From the NCBI RefSeq assembly GCF_025685395.1, contig NZ_JAGSYA010000004.1, forward strand, positions 1,550,001 to 1,614,000: a DNA stretch of 64,000 nucleotides, written 5' to 3'. This DNA is from Terriglobus tenax (GTDB lineage: Bacteria; Acidobacteriota; Terriglobia; Terriglobales; Acidobacteriaceae). A model generated the notes under the pieces. That model did not search any database, was not told where the DNA came from, and saw nothing but the letters and a program-made list of their open reading frames with translations. The position numbers and the translations under genes were made by a program. This document shows, one piece after another, positions 8,382 through 16,607 of this stretch (position 1 is the first letter of the stretch; every line of letters starts with the position of its first letter).

Positions 8382-8684
8382 TTATCTCCAGCGGCCATCC
8401 ATCCATACATAGCCACGCGGACGGCGCACCCAGTGTCCGGGCACCCACACAGCACGCGGACGCGGTGGAGCAATATAGGCGCCCGGAACCCAGACATACC
8501 GCTGTCCATCCCAGCGGTGATACCCGCCCTGCCAAACCCAGTCCGGATGCCCCATCGGGCGCACCGGCACAACCTCGCGCGGGGGACGCGGCGGACCGAT
8601 ACGGACATATACCTGCGCCTCTGCCGCCGCCGTCGATACGGCCAGCGCGGCGCCAAAGACTGCGAGCATCAGTTTCCTGTTCAT
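8382..8684 (-). CDS. YXWGXW-repeat exported protein
   Basis: Small secreted protein of 100 residues. Residues 1-23 are a clear signal peptide (MNRKLMLAVFGAALAVSTAAAEA). The mature part is Trp/Tyr/Pro/Arg-rich with repeated aromatic-Gly units: GGYHRWDGQRYVWVPGAY, WVPGHW and YVWMDGRW, the YXWGXW signature. The family is common in soil bacteria and its function is unknown; an envelope role is inferred from the signal peptide. The ATG at 8684 follows AGAGGAGAATAAGG. It is followed by the tRNA gene on the same strand and divergent from the sigma gene. Confidence 0.85.
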   Translation of the reverse strand: MNRKLMLAVFGAALAVSTAAAEAQVYVRIGPPRPPREVVPVRPMGHPDWVWQGGYHRWDGQRYVWVPGAYIAPPRPRAVWVPGHWVRRPRGYVWMDGRWR

Positions 8685-8796
8685 CCTTATTCTCCTCTGG
8701 GCTCTTTACCGCCCGACTGTCAGGCTTAGATCGAGGTTTTCCAGGAAAGTCGTGGTCTGCCCGCTGCAAAATTCTTTAAATAAAGTTGCGCTAACG

Positions 8797-8826
8797 GGAA
8801 CATTTCAGGCAACTTCCGGTGTCTGT
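8797..8826 (+). promoter_or_regulatory. Possible ECF-type promoter for the sigma/anti-sigma operon
   Basis: GGAAC at 8797-8801 and GTCTGT at 8821-8826 resemble the RpoE-type -35 GGAACTT and -10 GTCTAA, but the spacer is about two bases too long. Position, ~110 bp before the sigma gene, suits autoregulation. The rest of 8685-8942 shows no gene. Confidence 0.35.
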
Positions 8827-8942
8827 ATACGCAGAGTGAGCGAGCACTCGGGCCGCCGGCGGCGCAGTTTCGCACCATTCCCCGGGAACAGGGCGATTTG
8901 CCTTCAATTTCCCGGACGTCGTACCTTAGAGGACACCCCCCG

Positions 8943-9644
8943 ATGCAAGTTGGATCAACAATGGGAAACCTGGTAAGTGCGATTGGAATTCGGGCCGAGG
9001 ATGCGGCATTGGTCGCTGAGCTGAAGGCCGGCTCAGAGGAGGCCTTCGCGCAGCTCATTGGGCAGTACTCTCAGCCCATCTACTCGGTCATTGCCCGCAG
9101 CTTGCAGGACCCCGCCGACGCCGCCGACATCACCCAGGACGTTTTCATCAAGGTCTTCCGCAACATCGGCAGCTTCCACGGCGACTCTTCCCTGCGTACA
9201 TGGATTTACCGCATCGCCCTGCACGAGGCCAGCAACCAGCGCCGCTGGTGGAAGCGCCACAAGAAGCAGGAAATTACCATCGACGGAGAGTTTGAGTCCG
9301 ACGATCCAGGCGACAGCTTCTATCTGAAAGACACCCTCGCCTCACAGGATGACTCTCCCTTCGACCTTGCCATCCAGAGCGAGACGCGCGTCCGCGTCGA
9401 AGCCGCCCTGCAGCAGGTGCCGGAGGCCTTCCGCACCGTGCTCATCCTGCGCGAGATCGAAGGCTTTGCCTATGACGAGATCGCAGAGATCCTCGACATC
9501 AACATGGGCACCGTCAAAAGCCGCCTGATGCGCGGTCGCGCCGCCATGCGGCAGATTCTGCAATCCCGCGAAGCTCTCGAATCCCAGCTCCGCACAGAAG
9601 CATCCAAACGAGCAATGGACAAAAGGATGGAGGCTGCGCGATGA
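8943..9644 (+). CDS. ECF RNA polymerase sigma factor (RpoE-like)
   Basis: Alternative sigma factor directing RNA polymerase to a stress or envelope regulon. Region 2 (LIGQYSQPIYSVIARSLQDP, DITQDVFIKVFRNI, then SSLRTWIYRIALHEASNQRR) and region 4 (FRTVLILREIEGFAYDEIAE, then NMGTVKSRLMRGR) are intact. The start is uncertain: ATG at 8943 has AGAGGA about 10 bases away, ATG at 8961 (MGNLVSAIG) has only GGAT, and 8898 has no site. It overlaps the anti-sigma gene by 4 bp, which couples translation. Confidence 0.93.
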   Translation: MQVGSTMGNLVSAIGIRAEDAALVAELKAGSEEAFAQLIGQYSQPIYSVIARSLQDPADAADITQDVFIKVFRNIGSFHGDSSLRTWIYRIALHEASNQRRWWKRHKKQEITIDGEFESDDPGDSFYLKDTLASQDDSPFDLAIQSETRVRVEAALQQVPEAFRTVLILREIEGFAYDEIAEILDINMGTVKSRLMRGRAAMRQILQSREALESQLRTEASKRAMDKRMEAAR

Positions 9645-10321
9645 ACCAGAGCTGTGACCATGTGCGCTCTCTCTTTTCGGACTATCTCGACGGCGCTCTC
9701 ACCGGCCACGAAATGATGGACATCTCTTCCCACATGGAGAGCTGCTCCGACTGCGCCCAGGAATTTGCCTCCTGGCGCGTCATGCAGCAGAACCTCGCCA
9801 TGATCGGCACAGCCAAGGCTCCGGAGAACCTGGGCCTGAAGCTCCGCCTTGCCATTTCCCGGGAGAAGGTCAAGGACGCCTTTACCTGGAAGGACCGCCT
9901 GGAACTTGTCTGGGCCAACTCCGTGCGTCCCTTTGCCATGCGCGCCACCGCCGGTCTGGCCTCGGCCACCGTCGTCGTTGGCGGCATGATGGGCATGCTC
10001 ACGGCCTTCACCCCCACCGCCCAGTCCGTACTGGCGGATGATGACCTGGGAGCCTACACTCAGCCCCACTTCAAATACTCCGCAGCCAATGTGGACGCCA
10101 TGGTGGTCGATACCGAAAACCCCGTGGTTGTGGAGGCCCTGCTGAACTCCCGCGGCCAGGTCTACGACTACAACGTCGTCTCCGGCACCCTATCGGCGGA
10201 GTCCCGCCGCAACCTGGAGCAGCGTCTGCTGGTCAGCGTCTACGAGCCAGCCAAGGTCTTCGGCACGCCGGTACGCAGCCGCGTCATTCTCACCTTCTCC
10301 GGCATTTCGGTCAGGGGCTAG
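9641..10321 (+). CDS. Anti-sigma factor with N-terminal zinc finger (zf-HC2)
   Basis: Membrane-anchored inhibitor of the preceding sigma factor. Residues ~5-45 form the ZAS/zf-HC2 domain: CDHVRSLFSDYLDGALTG then HMESCSDC, the H-x3-C-x2-C zinc motif. A single membrane helix lies near residues 105-125 (TAGLASATVVVGGMMGML), leaving ~100 residues outside the membrane. Length 226. The ATG overlaps the sigma stop (ATGA), as expected of a sigma/anti-sigma pair. The extracytoplasmic part shows no known sensor domain. Confidence 0.88.
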   Translation: MNQSCDHVRSLFSDYLDGALTGHEMMDISSHMESCSDCAQEFASWRVMQQNLAMIGTAKAPENLGLKLRLAISREKVKDAFTWKDRLELVWANSVRPFAMRATAGLASATVVVGGMMGMLTAFTPTAQSVLADDDLGAYTQPHFKYSAANVDAMVVDTENPVVVEALLNSRGQVYDYNVVSGTLSAESRRNLEQRLLVSVYEPAKVFGTPVRSRVILTFSGISVRG

Positions 10322-10344
10322 CCCCCATCACAGCACCCCGCCTG

Positions 10345-10371
10345 CTGACGTAGACTATTCCGGTACGTCAG
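10345..10371. repeat. 8-bp perfect inverted repeat upstream of the TPR gene
   Basis: CTGACGTA (10345-10352) and TACGTCAG (10364-10371) are exact complements 11 bp apart, ending 11 bp before the GTG start at 10383. It could be an operator or a 5' hairpin close to the ribosome site. Confidence 0.5.
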
Positions 10372-10382
10372 ACAGAGAAGCC

Positions 10383-12155
10383 GTGTCCCTTACCCGTATC
10401 CCAGCTCGTATTGCCGCACTTGGATTGCTCTTCGCTCTGCCCCTCGCGGCCGCGGCGCAGGAGTCATCTTCCTCCAGCTCCTCTTCAGGCTCCAGGCAGG
10501 AAGCGCCCCAGCCGGCGCAGGCTGCCCCCCTCCGCCTCGGCGGTGTCGAGCGTGCCGGTTCCGGCATCCAGCTCGAGCCCAGTGAATCTCTCTTTGACAT
10601 CGGCGTGGCTCTCAACGCCTGCGGGTACGACGCCGACCTCGATAACTCCGCCCCGGTCCGCCAGAAGATCCGCGAAGACCTCAACGCCGCCCTGCAGAAC
10701 AGCGCCGAGGCTCGCGACGCGCGGGACAAGGTCTGCGCCTACATCGCCAGCCACAATCTGGGCGACTCCACACGCAACCTGTCGCAGTTCGTCTCGCTGG
10801 GGATCTACCTCAATCCTCCGCCGGACCTCTCTCCCATCGCCGAGCTGACCGACATGCCGCCGGACGCCACCCAGGTGGTTGAAATCCTGCCGCTGCTGCG
10901 CACCTTCGCCGAGACCGCACAGCTCCACCTCATCTGGGTCCAGCATCACACCGAGTACGAAGAGCTCATCGGCCGCATCCACGATCCGCTGACCAAAAAC
11001 ATCCTGGACGCCAACATCTACCTGCACCAGCCAGTCTCCAGCTACGACGGCCGCCGCTTCCTGGTCCTCATGGAGCCGCTCTTCGCTCCGGCCGCTGTCA
11101 ACGCCCGCGTCTACGGCCTGGACTACGTCGTCGTCTTCTCGCCCAGCAAGTCGGCTGAAGTGCGCCTGGACGATGTGCGCCACATGTATCTCCACTACCT
11201 GGTGGAGCCAATGATCTACGCCCGCCCGCAGTCCATTGACCGCCTGGCGCCGATCCTCAAGACTGTGCAGGACGCTCCGCTCGAGTTCATCTACAAGAAC
11301 GACATGGTCGCGCTCACCGCCGAGTGCATGATCAAGGCCATCGAAGCCCACATGATGGATGTCGGCTTCCCCAGGCCCAAGCGCCCAGCCCAGATCAGGC
11401 AGCGCAGCGAGATCGAGAAGTATGAGGCCGAACTGGCCGACTACGAACGCCGCGCCGAGGTCGTTCGTCAAGGCCTGGTCGACCGCGATATGCGTCTCGG
11501 CTATGTGCTCACCGACTATCTCTACGGCCGTCTCGCCCAGTTGGAGCACAGCAGCGAAGCCCTGAAGGACAACATCGGCGAAATCGTCTACGGCATGGAT
11601 GTGCAGCACCAGGTCAGCATCGCCAAGAACATCCAGTTCTTCCCCCAGGGCACGCGCGAGTTCGTCGGACGCACTCCCGTCCGCCAGCCCAAGGGCCTTG
11701 ATCTTGCCGAGATCAAGCTGATGAAGGGCGACCGCGCCGGAGCCGACGAGATGGCCCAGAAGGCGCTGCAGGTCAACCCGAACGACGCCCAGGCGCACTA
11801 TCTGGTCGCCCGCATCGCGCTTCTTGACCGCGACCCCGACTCCGCCCTGGACGAGTTCCAGCAGGTGCTCAAGCTCTCCAAGGATCCGCGCACGCTCGCC
11901 TGGACGCACATTTATCTGGGCCGTATGTATGACACCCAGCGCGACCCCGACCGCAGCCGCGCCATCAGCGAGTACAAGGCCGCGCTCGCCGTTCGCGATG
12001 CACGTCCCGACACGAAGCTGGCTGCCGAAGATGGCCTGAAGAAGCCCTTCGCCGCTCCGAAACGCGAGCACTCCACCAGCGACGAAGAAGACAATAACGA
12101 ACCCATTGACCCCACCGGCAAGAAAGAAAAAGACGCCTACCGGCCAAAGCAATAA
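10383..12155 (+). CDS. Exported tetratricopeptide-repeat protein, unknown function
   Basis: A 590-residue protein with a GTG start (weak AGAGAAG upstream) and a signal peptide (IAALGLLFALPLAAAAQ). After a Ser-rich linker comes a long conserved-looking alpha/beta domain, then at about residues 440-540 TPR-like repeats (RAGADEMAQKALQVNPNDAQ, DPDSALDEFQQVLKLSKDP). The C-terminus is Lys/Glu-rich and charged. I recognise no enzyme motif. It sits between the anti-sigma gene and rnc; rnc starts 31 bp later. A periplasmic scaffold role is inference from the TPRs and signal peptide only. Confidence 0.82.
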   Translation: MSLTRIPARIAALGLLFALPLAAAAQESSSSSSSSGSRQEAPQPAQAAPLRLGGVERAGSGIQLEPSESLFDIGVALNACGYDADLDNSAPVRQKIREDLNAALQNSAEARDARDKVCAYIASHNLGDSTRNLSQFVSLGIYLNPPPDLSPIAELTDMPPDATQVVEILPLLRTFAETAQLHLIWVQHHTEYEELIGRIHDPLTKNILDANIYLHQPVSSYDGRRFLVLMEPLFAPAAVNARVYGLDYVVVFSPSKSAEVRLDDVRHMYLHYLVEPMIYARPQSIDRLAPILKTVQDAPLEFIYKNDMVALTAECMIKAIEAHMMDVGFPRPKRPAQIRQRSEIEKYEAELADYERRAEVVRQGLVDRDMRLGYVLTDYLYGRLAQLEHSSEALKDNIGEIVYGMDVQHQVSIAKNIQFFPQGTREFVGRTPVRQPKGLDLAEIKLMKGDRAGADEMAQKALQVNPNDAQAHYLVARIALLDRDPDSALDEFQQVLKLSKDPRTLAWTHIYLGRMYDTQRDPDRSRAISEYKAALAVRDARPDTKLAAEDGLKKPFAAPKREHSTSDEEDNNEPIDPTGKKEKDAYRPKQ

Positions 12156-12186
12156 GCCTTGCCGTTCGCTGTTGGATGAAACCCTG

Positions 12187-12945
12187 ATGCGAGGAAAGAA
12201 ACATACCGGCCCGGCGGAGATCAGCTCATTGCTGGACATCCTGGGCTACCAGTTCAACCGTCCCGGACTGCTGGAAACCGCTCTCACCCACAGCTCGCTG
12301 GCTGCGGAAAGCGCCAACGAAGACCCCACCCGTGACAACGAGCAGCTTGAGTTTGTCGGCGATGCCGTGCTCGGCCTCATCGTCGCGGAAGCCCTCTACA
12401 CCCGCTTCCCCGCTCTCACTGAAGGCGAACTCACCCGCATGCGCGCCCTTCTCGTCAGCCGGTCGCACCTGGGCGAGATGGCCGAAGCCATCGACCTGGG
12501 TAAATACCTCCGCCTTGGCCGCGGCGAAGAGCAGAGCGGAGGCCGGCAGAAGCGCGCTCTCCTCTCCAACGCCCTCGAGGCCGTCATCGCCGCCATGTAC
12601 CTGGACGGCGGCCTGCCCCCGGCGCGCTCCTTTGTCGAACAGCACATTATCGCCCCCAAGATCGCCGACCTGACCACCGCCGTCACCGAGGGCGCACGCT
12701 TCGGCGGAGCCATCGGCGACTACAAAAGCGCCCTGCAGGAGTTTCTGCAGGCCCGCGGCAAAGGCCAGCCCAAGTACACCGTCGTGGAAGAAAGCGGTCC
12801 TGACCACAAGAAGCGCTTTCGCGTGCAGGTTCTGCTCCGCGAACAGACCGGCGACGCCGCCGAAGCCGAGGGCCGCACCAAAAAGGAAGCCCAGCAGGCC
12901 GCCGCGCGCGTCGCGTATGAGAGACTGCTAGCCTCCGATGTCTGA
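12187..12945 (+). CDS. rnc: Ribonuclease III
   Basis: Double-strand-specific endoribonuclease for rRNA and mRNA processing. The signature NEQLEFVGDAVL carries catalytic Glu55 and Asp59 (numbered from ATG at 12187), and the second acidic cluster is in NALEAVIAAMYLDGG. The dsRNA-binding domain covers ~residues 175-250 (GDYKSALQEFLQARGKGQP ... KKEAQQAAARVAYERLL). A frame open from 12106 would overlap the TPR gene; 12187 gives the expected start near MRGKKHTG and ~252 residues. It overlaps lepB by 8 bp. Confidence 0.96.
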   Translation: MRGKKHTGPAEISSLLDILGYQFNRPGLLETALTHSSLAAESANEDPTRDNEQLEFVGDAVLGLIVAEALYTRFPALTEGELTRMRALLVSRSHLGEMAEAIDLGKYLRLGRGEEQSGGRQKRALLSNALEAVIAAMYLDGGLPPARSFVEQHIIAPKIADLTTAVTEGARFGGAIGDYKSALQEFLQARGKGQPKYTVVEESGPDHKKRFRVQVLLREQTGDAAEAEGRTKKEAQQAAARVAYERLLASDV

Positions 12946-13723
12946 GCCAAACGACGAGATCGTTGAAGCCGCTGTCGAAGTCGTCGTCGTCGAGACGCCG
13001 TCCGAGACCATCGTCCGGGAAACGGTTGTCATCCACACCCACGAGCGCGGCAACGGTCCGCTGGAAGCCTTCACCAGCCTTCTGCCCATCATCACCGTCG
13101 CCATCTTCATCATCACCTTCCTCGCGCAGCCCTTCCGCATCCCCTCCGGCTCCATGGAAAAAACTCTGCTGGTCGGCGACTTCCTCCTGGTCAACAAGCA
13201 GATCTACGCCCCCGGCGGCGGCTGGCACTGGCTGATGCCCTACCGTGAACCGCACCGCGGCGACATCATCGTCTTTCACAATCCCCTGGACGCCAACGAT
13301 CACCTGGTCAAACGCACCATCGGCCTGCCCAGTGAACGCCTTCGCATGCGCGGCGGCCGCGTCCTGGTCAACGACAGCCCCCTCGACGAGCCCTACACCT
13401 ACTACATCCCATCCCGCCCGGACCACTTCCGCGACAACTTCCCCACCCTGCACGACGCCGACCCCGAAATCGACGCTCAATGGTGGATGCAGATGCGCAC
13501 GCTGATCGACAACGGCGACCTGATCATCCCCGCCGGGCACTATTTCATGATGGGCGACAACCGCAACAACAGCCGCGACAGCCGCTACTGGGGCTTCATG
13601 CCCCGCGACTTCGCCGAAGGCATGCCCATGCTCGTCTACTTCTCCGTCCCCATGCCGGAAGAGCAGCAGCGCGGCATCCACGGCCTGGCCCGCTGGAGCC
13701 GCATGCTCACCGTTCCCCGCTAG
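12938..13723 (+). CDS. lepB: Signal peptidase I, first copy
   Basis: Membrane serine protease that removes signal peptides. After an unusually long acidic, Val-rich cytoplasmic N-terminus (~40 residues) comes one membrane helix (LLPIITVAIFIITFLAQ). Box B IPSGSMEKTL gives nucleophile Ser72; Lys125 in HLVKRTIGLP is the general base; box E is GDNRNNSRDSRYWGF. Length 261. It overlaps the rnc end by 8 bp, and the rnc-lepB order is common. A second copy follows at 13904. Confidence 0.95.
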   Translation: MSEPNDEIVEAAVEVVVVETPSETIVRETVVIHTHERGNGPLEAFTSLLPIITVAIFIITFLAQPFRIPSGSMEKTLLVGDFLLVNKQIYAPGGGWHWLMPYREPHRGDIIVFHNPLDANDHLVKRTIGLPSERLRMRGGRVLVNDSPLDEPYTYYIPSRPDHFRDNFPTLHDADPEIDAQWWMQMRTLIDNGDLIIPAGHYFMMGDNRNNSRDSRYWGFMPRDFAEGMPMLVYFSVPMPEEQQRGIHGLARWSRMLTVPR

Positions 13724-13765
13724 GAAGTACCGCATAGAGCCCTTCCTCCGGCCTGTTCCCTCAAA

Positions 13766-13825
13766 AAGAAAGGACTTTAGCCCCGGGTACTTTGCGAAAA
13801 TACCCGGAGCTGAAGCCCTCTTTCT
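13766..13825. repeat. Long palindrome between the two signal peptidase genes
   Basis: CCGGGTA (13783-13789) pairs with TACCCGG (13801-13807), and the flanks AAAGGACTTTAGCC and GCTGAAGCCCTCTTT extend the stem imperfectly. The phrase GGAGCTGAAGCCC recurs near 32862, so this belongs to a dispersed repeat group. It may act as an attenuator between the two lep genes. Confidence 0.6.
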
Positions 13826-13903
13826 CATCCTGGCTGGTATCACGTTCTGTTCAAACGTCATTCCAGCCCGGAGCAGTTACACTTGCAGAGGAGAAAAGTT
13901 CCT

Positions 13904-14701
13904 TTGCCAAACGAAGAGCAGCAACCTGTAGAACCCAAGCGCGAAGAGACCCTGCTCGAGAGCATTGCCTCCATCGCCAGCGTTCTGGCCGTGGGCCTCT
14001 TCGTGATGACCTTCATCTTCCAGAACTTTGAGATTCCCTCGGCCTCCATGGTCAAGACGCTGCTCATCGGCGACCACGTCCTCGTCGACCGCGTCACCCT
14101 CGCGCCTGAGACCAAGTGGATGCCGCTGGTGCATTACCGCCAGCCCAAACGCGGCGACGTCTTCGTCTTCCTCAAGCCCGGCTGGCCCGATCTCTTCCTC
14201 GTAAAACGTCTCGTCGGCCTGCCCGGTGACAAGATCCACCTGCGCAACGGCATCCTCTTCGTCAACGGCGTCAAGCAGGACGAGCCCTACATCTCCAAGC
14301 CCGGCGATAAGGACGAGAACGGCAACCTCCGCGAGTACAACGAGTTCCGCGACGATTTCCCGCTCTATCCGCCGCCCAGCTACTACTCCGCCGACGACGT
14401 TCCCGGCGTCTGGCGTGAGGACCTGCCCTCGCACCTGCAGGGCGAGGACCTCGTCGTCCCTCCCGGCAAAGTCTTTGCCATGGGTGACAACCGTCTGGAC
14501 TCGCTCGACAGCCGCTACTGGGGCTTTGTTCCGCAGGAAAATATCGTCGGACGCCCCATGTTCGTCTACTGGTCCTTCCAGACCCCCGCCGACCAGATCA
14601 ACAAGCAGACCGTGGGCGACCGCCTCGGCTTCGCCGGCCACGTCATCCTGCACTTCTTCGATGAAACGCGCTGGAAGCGCACGCTGCACCTGGTGAAGTA
14701 G
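13904..14701 (+). CDS. lepB: Signal peptidase I, second copy
   Basis: Paralogue of the preceding protease with a different N-terminus. I choose TTG at 13904 (MPNEEQQPVEP) because AGAGGAGA lies 9-10 bases upstream; the in-frame TTG at 13883 would place that site inside the gene. One membrane helix (IASVLAVGLFVMTFIF), box B IPSASMVKTL with Ser48, base Lys101 in LVKRLVGLP, and box E MGDNRLDSLDSRYWGF are intact, so both copies look active. An insert at residues ~120-165 (PGDKDENGNLREYNEF...) distinguishes it. The AsmA gene starts directly after its stop. Confidence 0.94.
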   Translation: MPNEEQQPVEPKREETLLESIASIASVLAVGLFVMTFIFQNFEIPSASMVKTLLIGDHVLVDRVTLAPETKWMPLVHYRQPKRGDVFVFLKPGWPDLFLVKRLVGLPGDKIHLRNGILFVNGVKQDEPYISKPGDKDENGNLREYNEFRDDFPLYPPPSYYSADDVPGVWREDLPSHLQGEDLVVPPGKVFAMGDNRLDSLDSRYWGFVPQENIVGRPMFVYWSFQTPADQINKQTVGDRLGFAGHVILHFFDETRWKRTLHLVK

Positions 14702-16324
14702 ATGTCTGAGTACAACGCACAACCGAAGCGTTCGCTCCGGCGGCGCGTTGCCATCGCCGTGGGCCTGGTAGCCCTGGTCCTTCTGGCCATCTTCATCATG
14801 CCTATGATCAACGTGGGCCGCTACCGCCTGCGGGTGGCCCAGGGCATCAGCGACGCCATCGGGCGCCCCGTCCACATCGACAACATCACCTTGACCATGC
14901 TGCCCACGCCGGGCCTCACGCTCGAAAACTTCGTCGTCAGCGAAGACCCCGAGTTCGGCGCCGAGCCGGTCATGCGCGCCAACCAGGTCCACGTCACCCT
15001 GCGCCTCAGCTCGCTCTGGCGCCGCCGGCTGGAAGCCTCTTCCATCTCGCTCACTGAGCCCAGCGTCAACATCGTCCGCGCTGAAAACGGCCACTGGAAC
15101 CTGCAAAGCCTGCTGATGCACGCCTCGCAGGTCGACGCCGCGCCCACCGCCCAGCCCAAAGCCGGCAGCGCACCGCGCTTCCCCTACATTGAGGCCACCA
15201 GCGCCCGCGTCAACCTGAAGCTGGGCCACGAGAAGACGCCCTTCTCCCTCACCGACGCCGAGTTCGCCCTCTGGCTGCCCAACCCCGACGAGTGGCGGCT
15301 CCGCATGGAAGCCCACCCCGCGCGCACCGACACCGACGCCAGCGACACCGGCCTCCTGCGCATTGAAGGCAGCCTCAAACACGCCGACAGCTTCAGCCAC
15401 CTGCCCATTGACCTGCATGGCGTCTGGACCAAGGCACAGCTCGGCGAAACCAGCAAGCTGATGACCGGCAGCGACGCCGGCCTCCGCGGCACCCTGGAAT
15501 GGGGCGCAAACGTCACCGGAACCTTCGCCGAATCCAACGTCCAGACCTGGATCAAGATCGAGGACCTGCGTCGCGCCGAGTTCTTCCCGCCGCATACCCT
15601 TTCCATGGAAATGCGCTGCGGCCTCCGCGCCAACAACCGCTTCCTCACGCTTGAAGACGTCAAGTGCAACGCTCCCGTCGACGGCGGCAACATCGCCCTG
15701 TCCGGCCGCATCCGCGACGTCCGCGAACCGGACGAGGCTGAAATGCAGGTTGGCCTACACCAGCTTCCGGCCAGCACGCTGCTGGACTGGCTCCGCGTCG
15801 CCTCCTCGCGCCTCTCTCCGCTGTGGAACGCCACCGGCAACCTGGACGCCGGCCTGACCTACAACCAGGCCGAAGGCTGGCAGGGCAAACTGACCGCCAA
15901 CCACCTCGGCCTCTCCGCGCAGAACCAGGCCGTCATTATGGACCAGACCATCGAGCTGACCCAGGCCACGCCCACACCGGTCCTCTTCCGCCGCCTTCCC
16001 GGCTCCAGGCGCGAACCACAGGGCCTGGAAAGCTACGCCTTCTCCTTTGAGAAGCTGCCCCTCGACCTCGGCGCAAAGAACCCCGCCCTAGCCCACGGCC
16101 ACTTTGACGGCCACCTGAAGCTGGTGCAGATCCTCGGCGAAGCCGACAGCGCCCGCACCCGCACCCTGGCCAGCATGACCCCGGTCCACGACCAGATCGA
16201 CACCCTCCTCCCCAAAGAAGGCGAAACCCAGCTCAACCTGACCTGCGAACACACAGCCAACTCCACAGCCATCACCTGCAACAACAACGCCCCCACCCCC
16301 GCCCGCCCCACGCACCGCAAATAA
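14702..16324 (+). CDS. AsmA-family protein
   Basis: Large envelope protein of 540 residues with one N-terminal signal anchor (VAIAVGLVALVLLAIFIMP), the rest predicted periplasmic. The first ~150 residues match the AsmA N-terminus: GRPVHIDNITLTMLPTPGLT, LENFVVSEDP and RLEASSISLTEPSVNIVR. Known AsmA-like proteins help phospholipid traffic or outer-membrane biogenesis; this role is inferred. The ATG follows the lepB stop with no gap (TAGATG), implying coupling. The C-terminus is Thr/Asn/Pro-rich low complexity. Confidence 0.85.
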   Translation: MSEYNAQPKRSLRRRVAIAVGLVALVLLAIFIMPMINVGRYRLRVAQGISDAIGRPVHIDNITLTMLPTPGLTLENFVVSEDPEFGAEPVMRANQVHVTLRLSSLWRRRLEASSISLTEPSVNIVRAENGHWNLQSLLMHASQVDAAPTAQPKAGSAPRFPYIEATSARVNLKLGHEKTPFSLTDAEFALWLPNPDEWRLRMEAHPARTDTDASDTGLLRIEGSLKHADSFSHLPIDLHGVWTKAQLGETSKLMTGSDAGLRGTLEWGANVTGTFAESNVQTWIKIEDLRRAEFFPPHTLSMEMRCGLRANNRFLTLEDVKCNAPVDGGNIALSGRIRDVREPDEAEMQVGLHQLPASTLLDWLRVASSRLSPLWNATGNLDAGLTYNQAEGWQGKLTANHLGLSAQNQAVIMDQTIELTQATPTPVLFRRLPGSRREPQGLESYAFSFEKLPLDLGAKNPALAHGHFDGHLKLVQILGEADSARTRTLASMTPVHDQIDTLLPKEGETQLNLTCEHTANSTAITCNNNAPTPARPTHRK

Positions 16325-16427
16325 GTCAGCAGAACGGAGCCGGGCGCCACCTATCTGTCCTCTCGGACATGGTCTCGTGCTTTCGTCTTTCTTGTTTGTC
16401 ATTCCATAACGCAACGAGATCCGCTTT

Positions 16428-16459
16428 TCCTGCTTTGTCATTCCGCCGGCAAAGCAGGA
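16428..16459. repeat. Dispersed hairpin of the GTCATTCC type
   Basis: TCCTGCTTTG (16428-16437) and CAAAGCAGGA (16450-16459) form an exact 10-bp stem with a 12-base loop containing TCATTCCGCCGG. TTTGTCATTCC also occurs at 16395-16405. A second inverted repeat, GCGGCCTT (16570-16577) with AAGGCCGC (16593-16600), lies just after the SDR stop and may terminate it. The interval 16325-16607 shows no gene. Confidence 0.65.
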
Positions 16460-16607
16460 AGAATCTGCTTTTTCTTTTCTTGTCTTAGTACCCTTAAATT
16501 TGGTTCGCAATCGAACCCCAGGGCCAAGGAGAAGCTGACCGGATTTAGAAAATTTTTCAATATAGTTCAGCGGCCTTCTCGATTCAATCCGAAAGGCCGC
16601 CCTTTCA

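Noticed and set aside
8129-8729. Open frames running through the tRNA-Ala gene on both strands
   Set aside because: They translate tRNA sequence; strings like GGPDRDRTGDLFHAME are a known artefact of tRNA genes.
10485-12239. 584-codon open frame on the minus strand opposite the TPR gene
   Set aside because: Its composition (Val/Leu/Gly/Asp strings) is that of an antisense shadow in GC-rich DNA; the + strand frame has a signal peptide and TPRs.
13877-15595. 572-codon minus-strand frame opposite lepB2 and asmA
   Set aside because: Antisense to two well-supported genes, with no recognisable domain.
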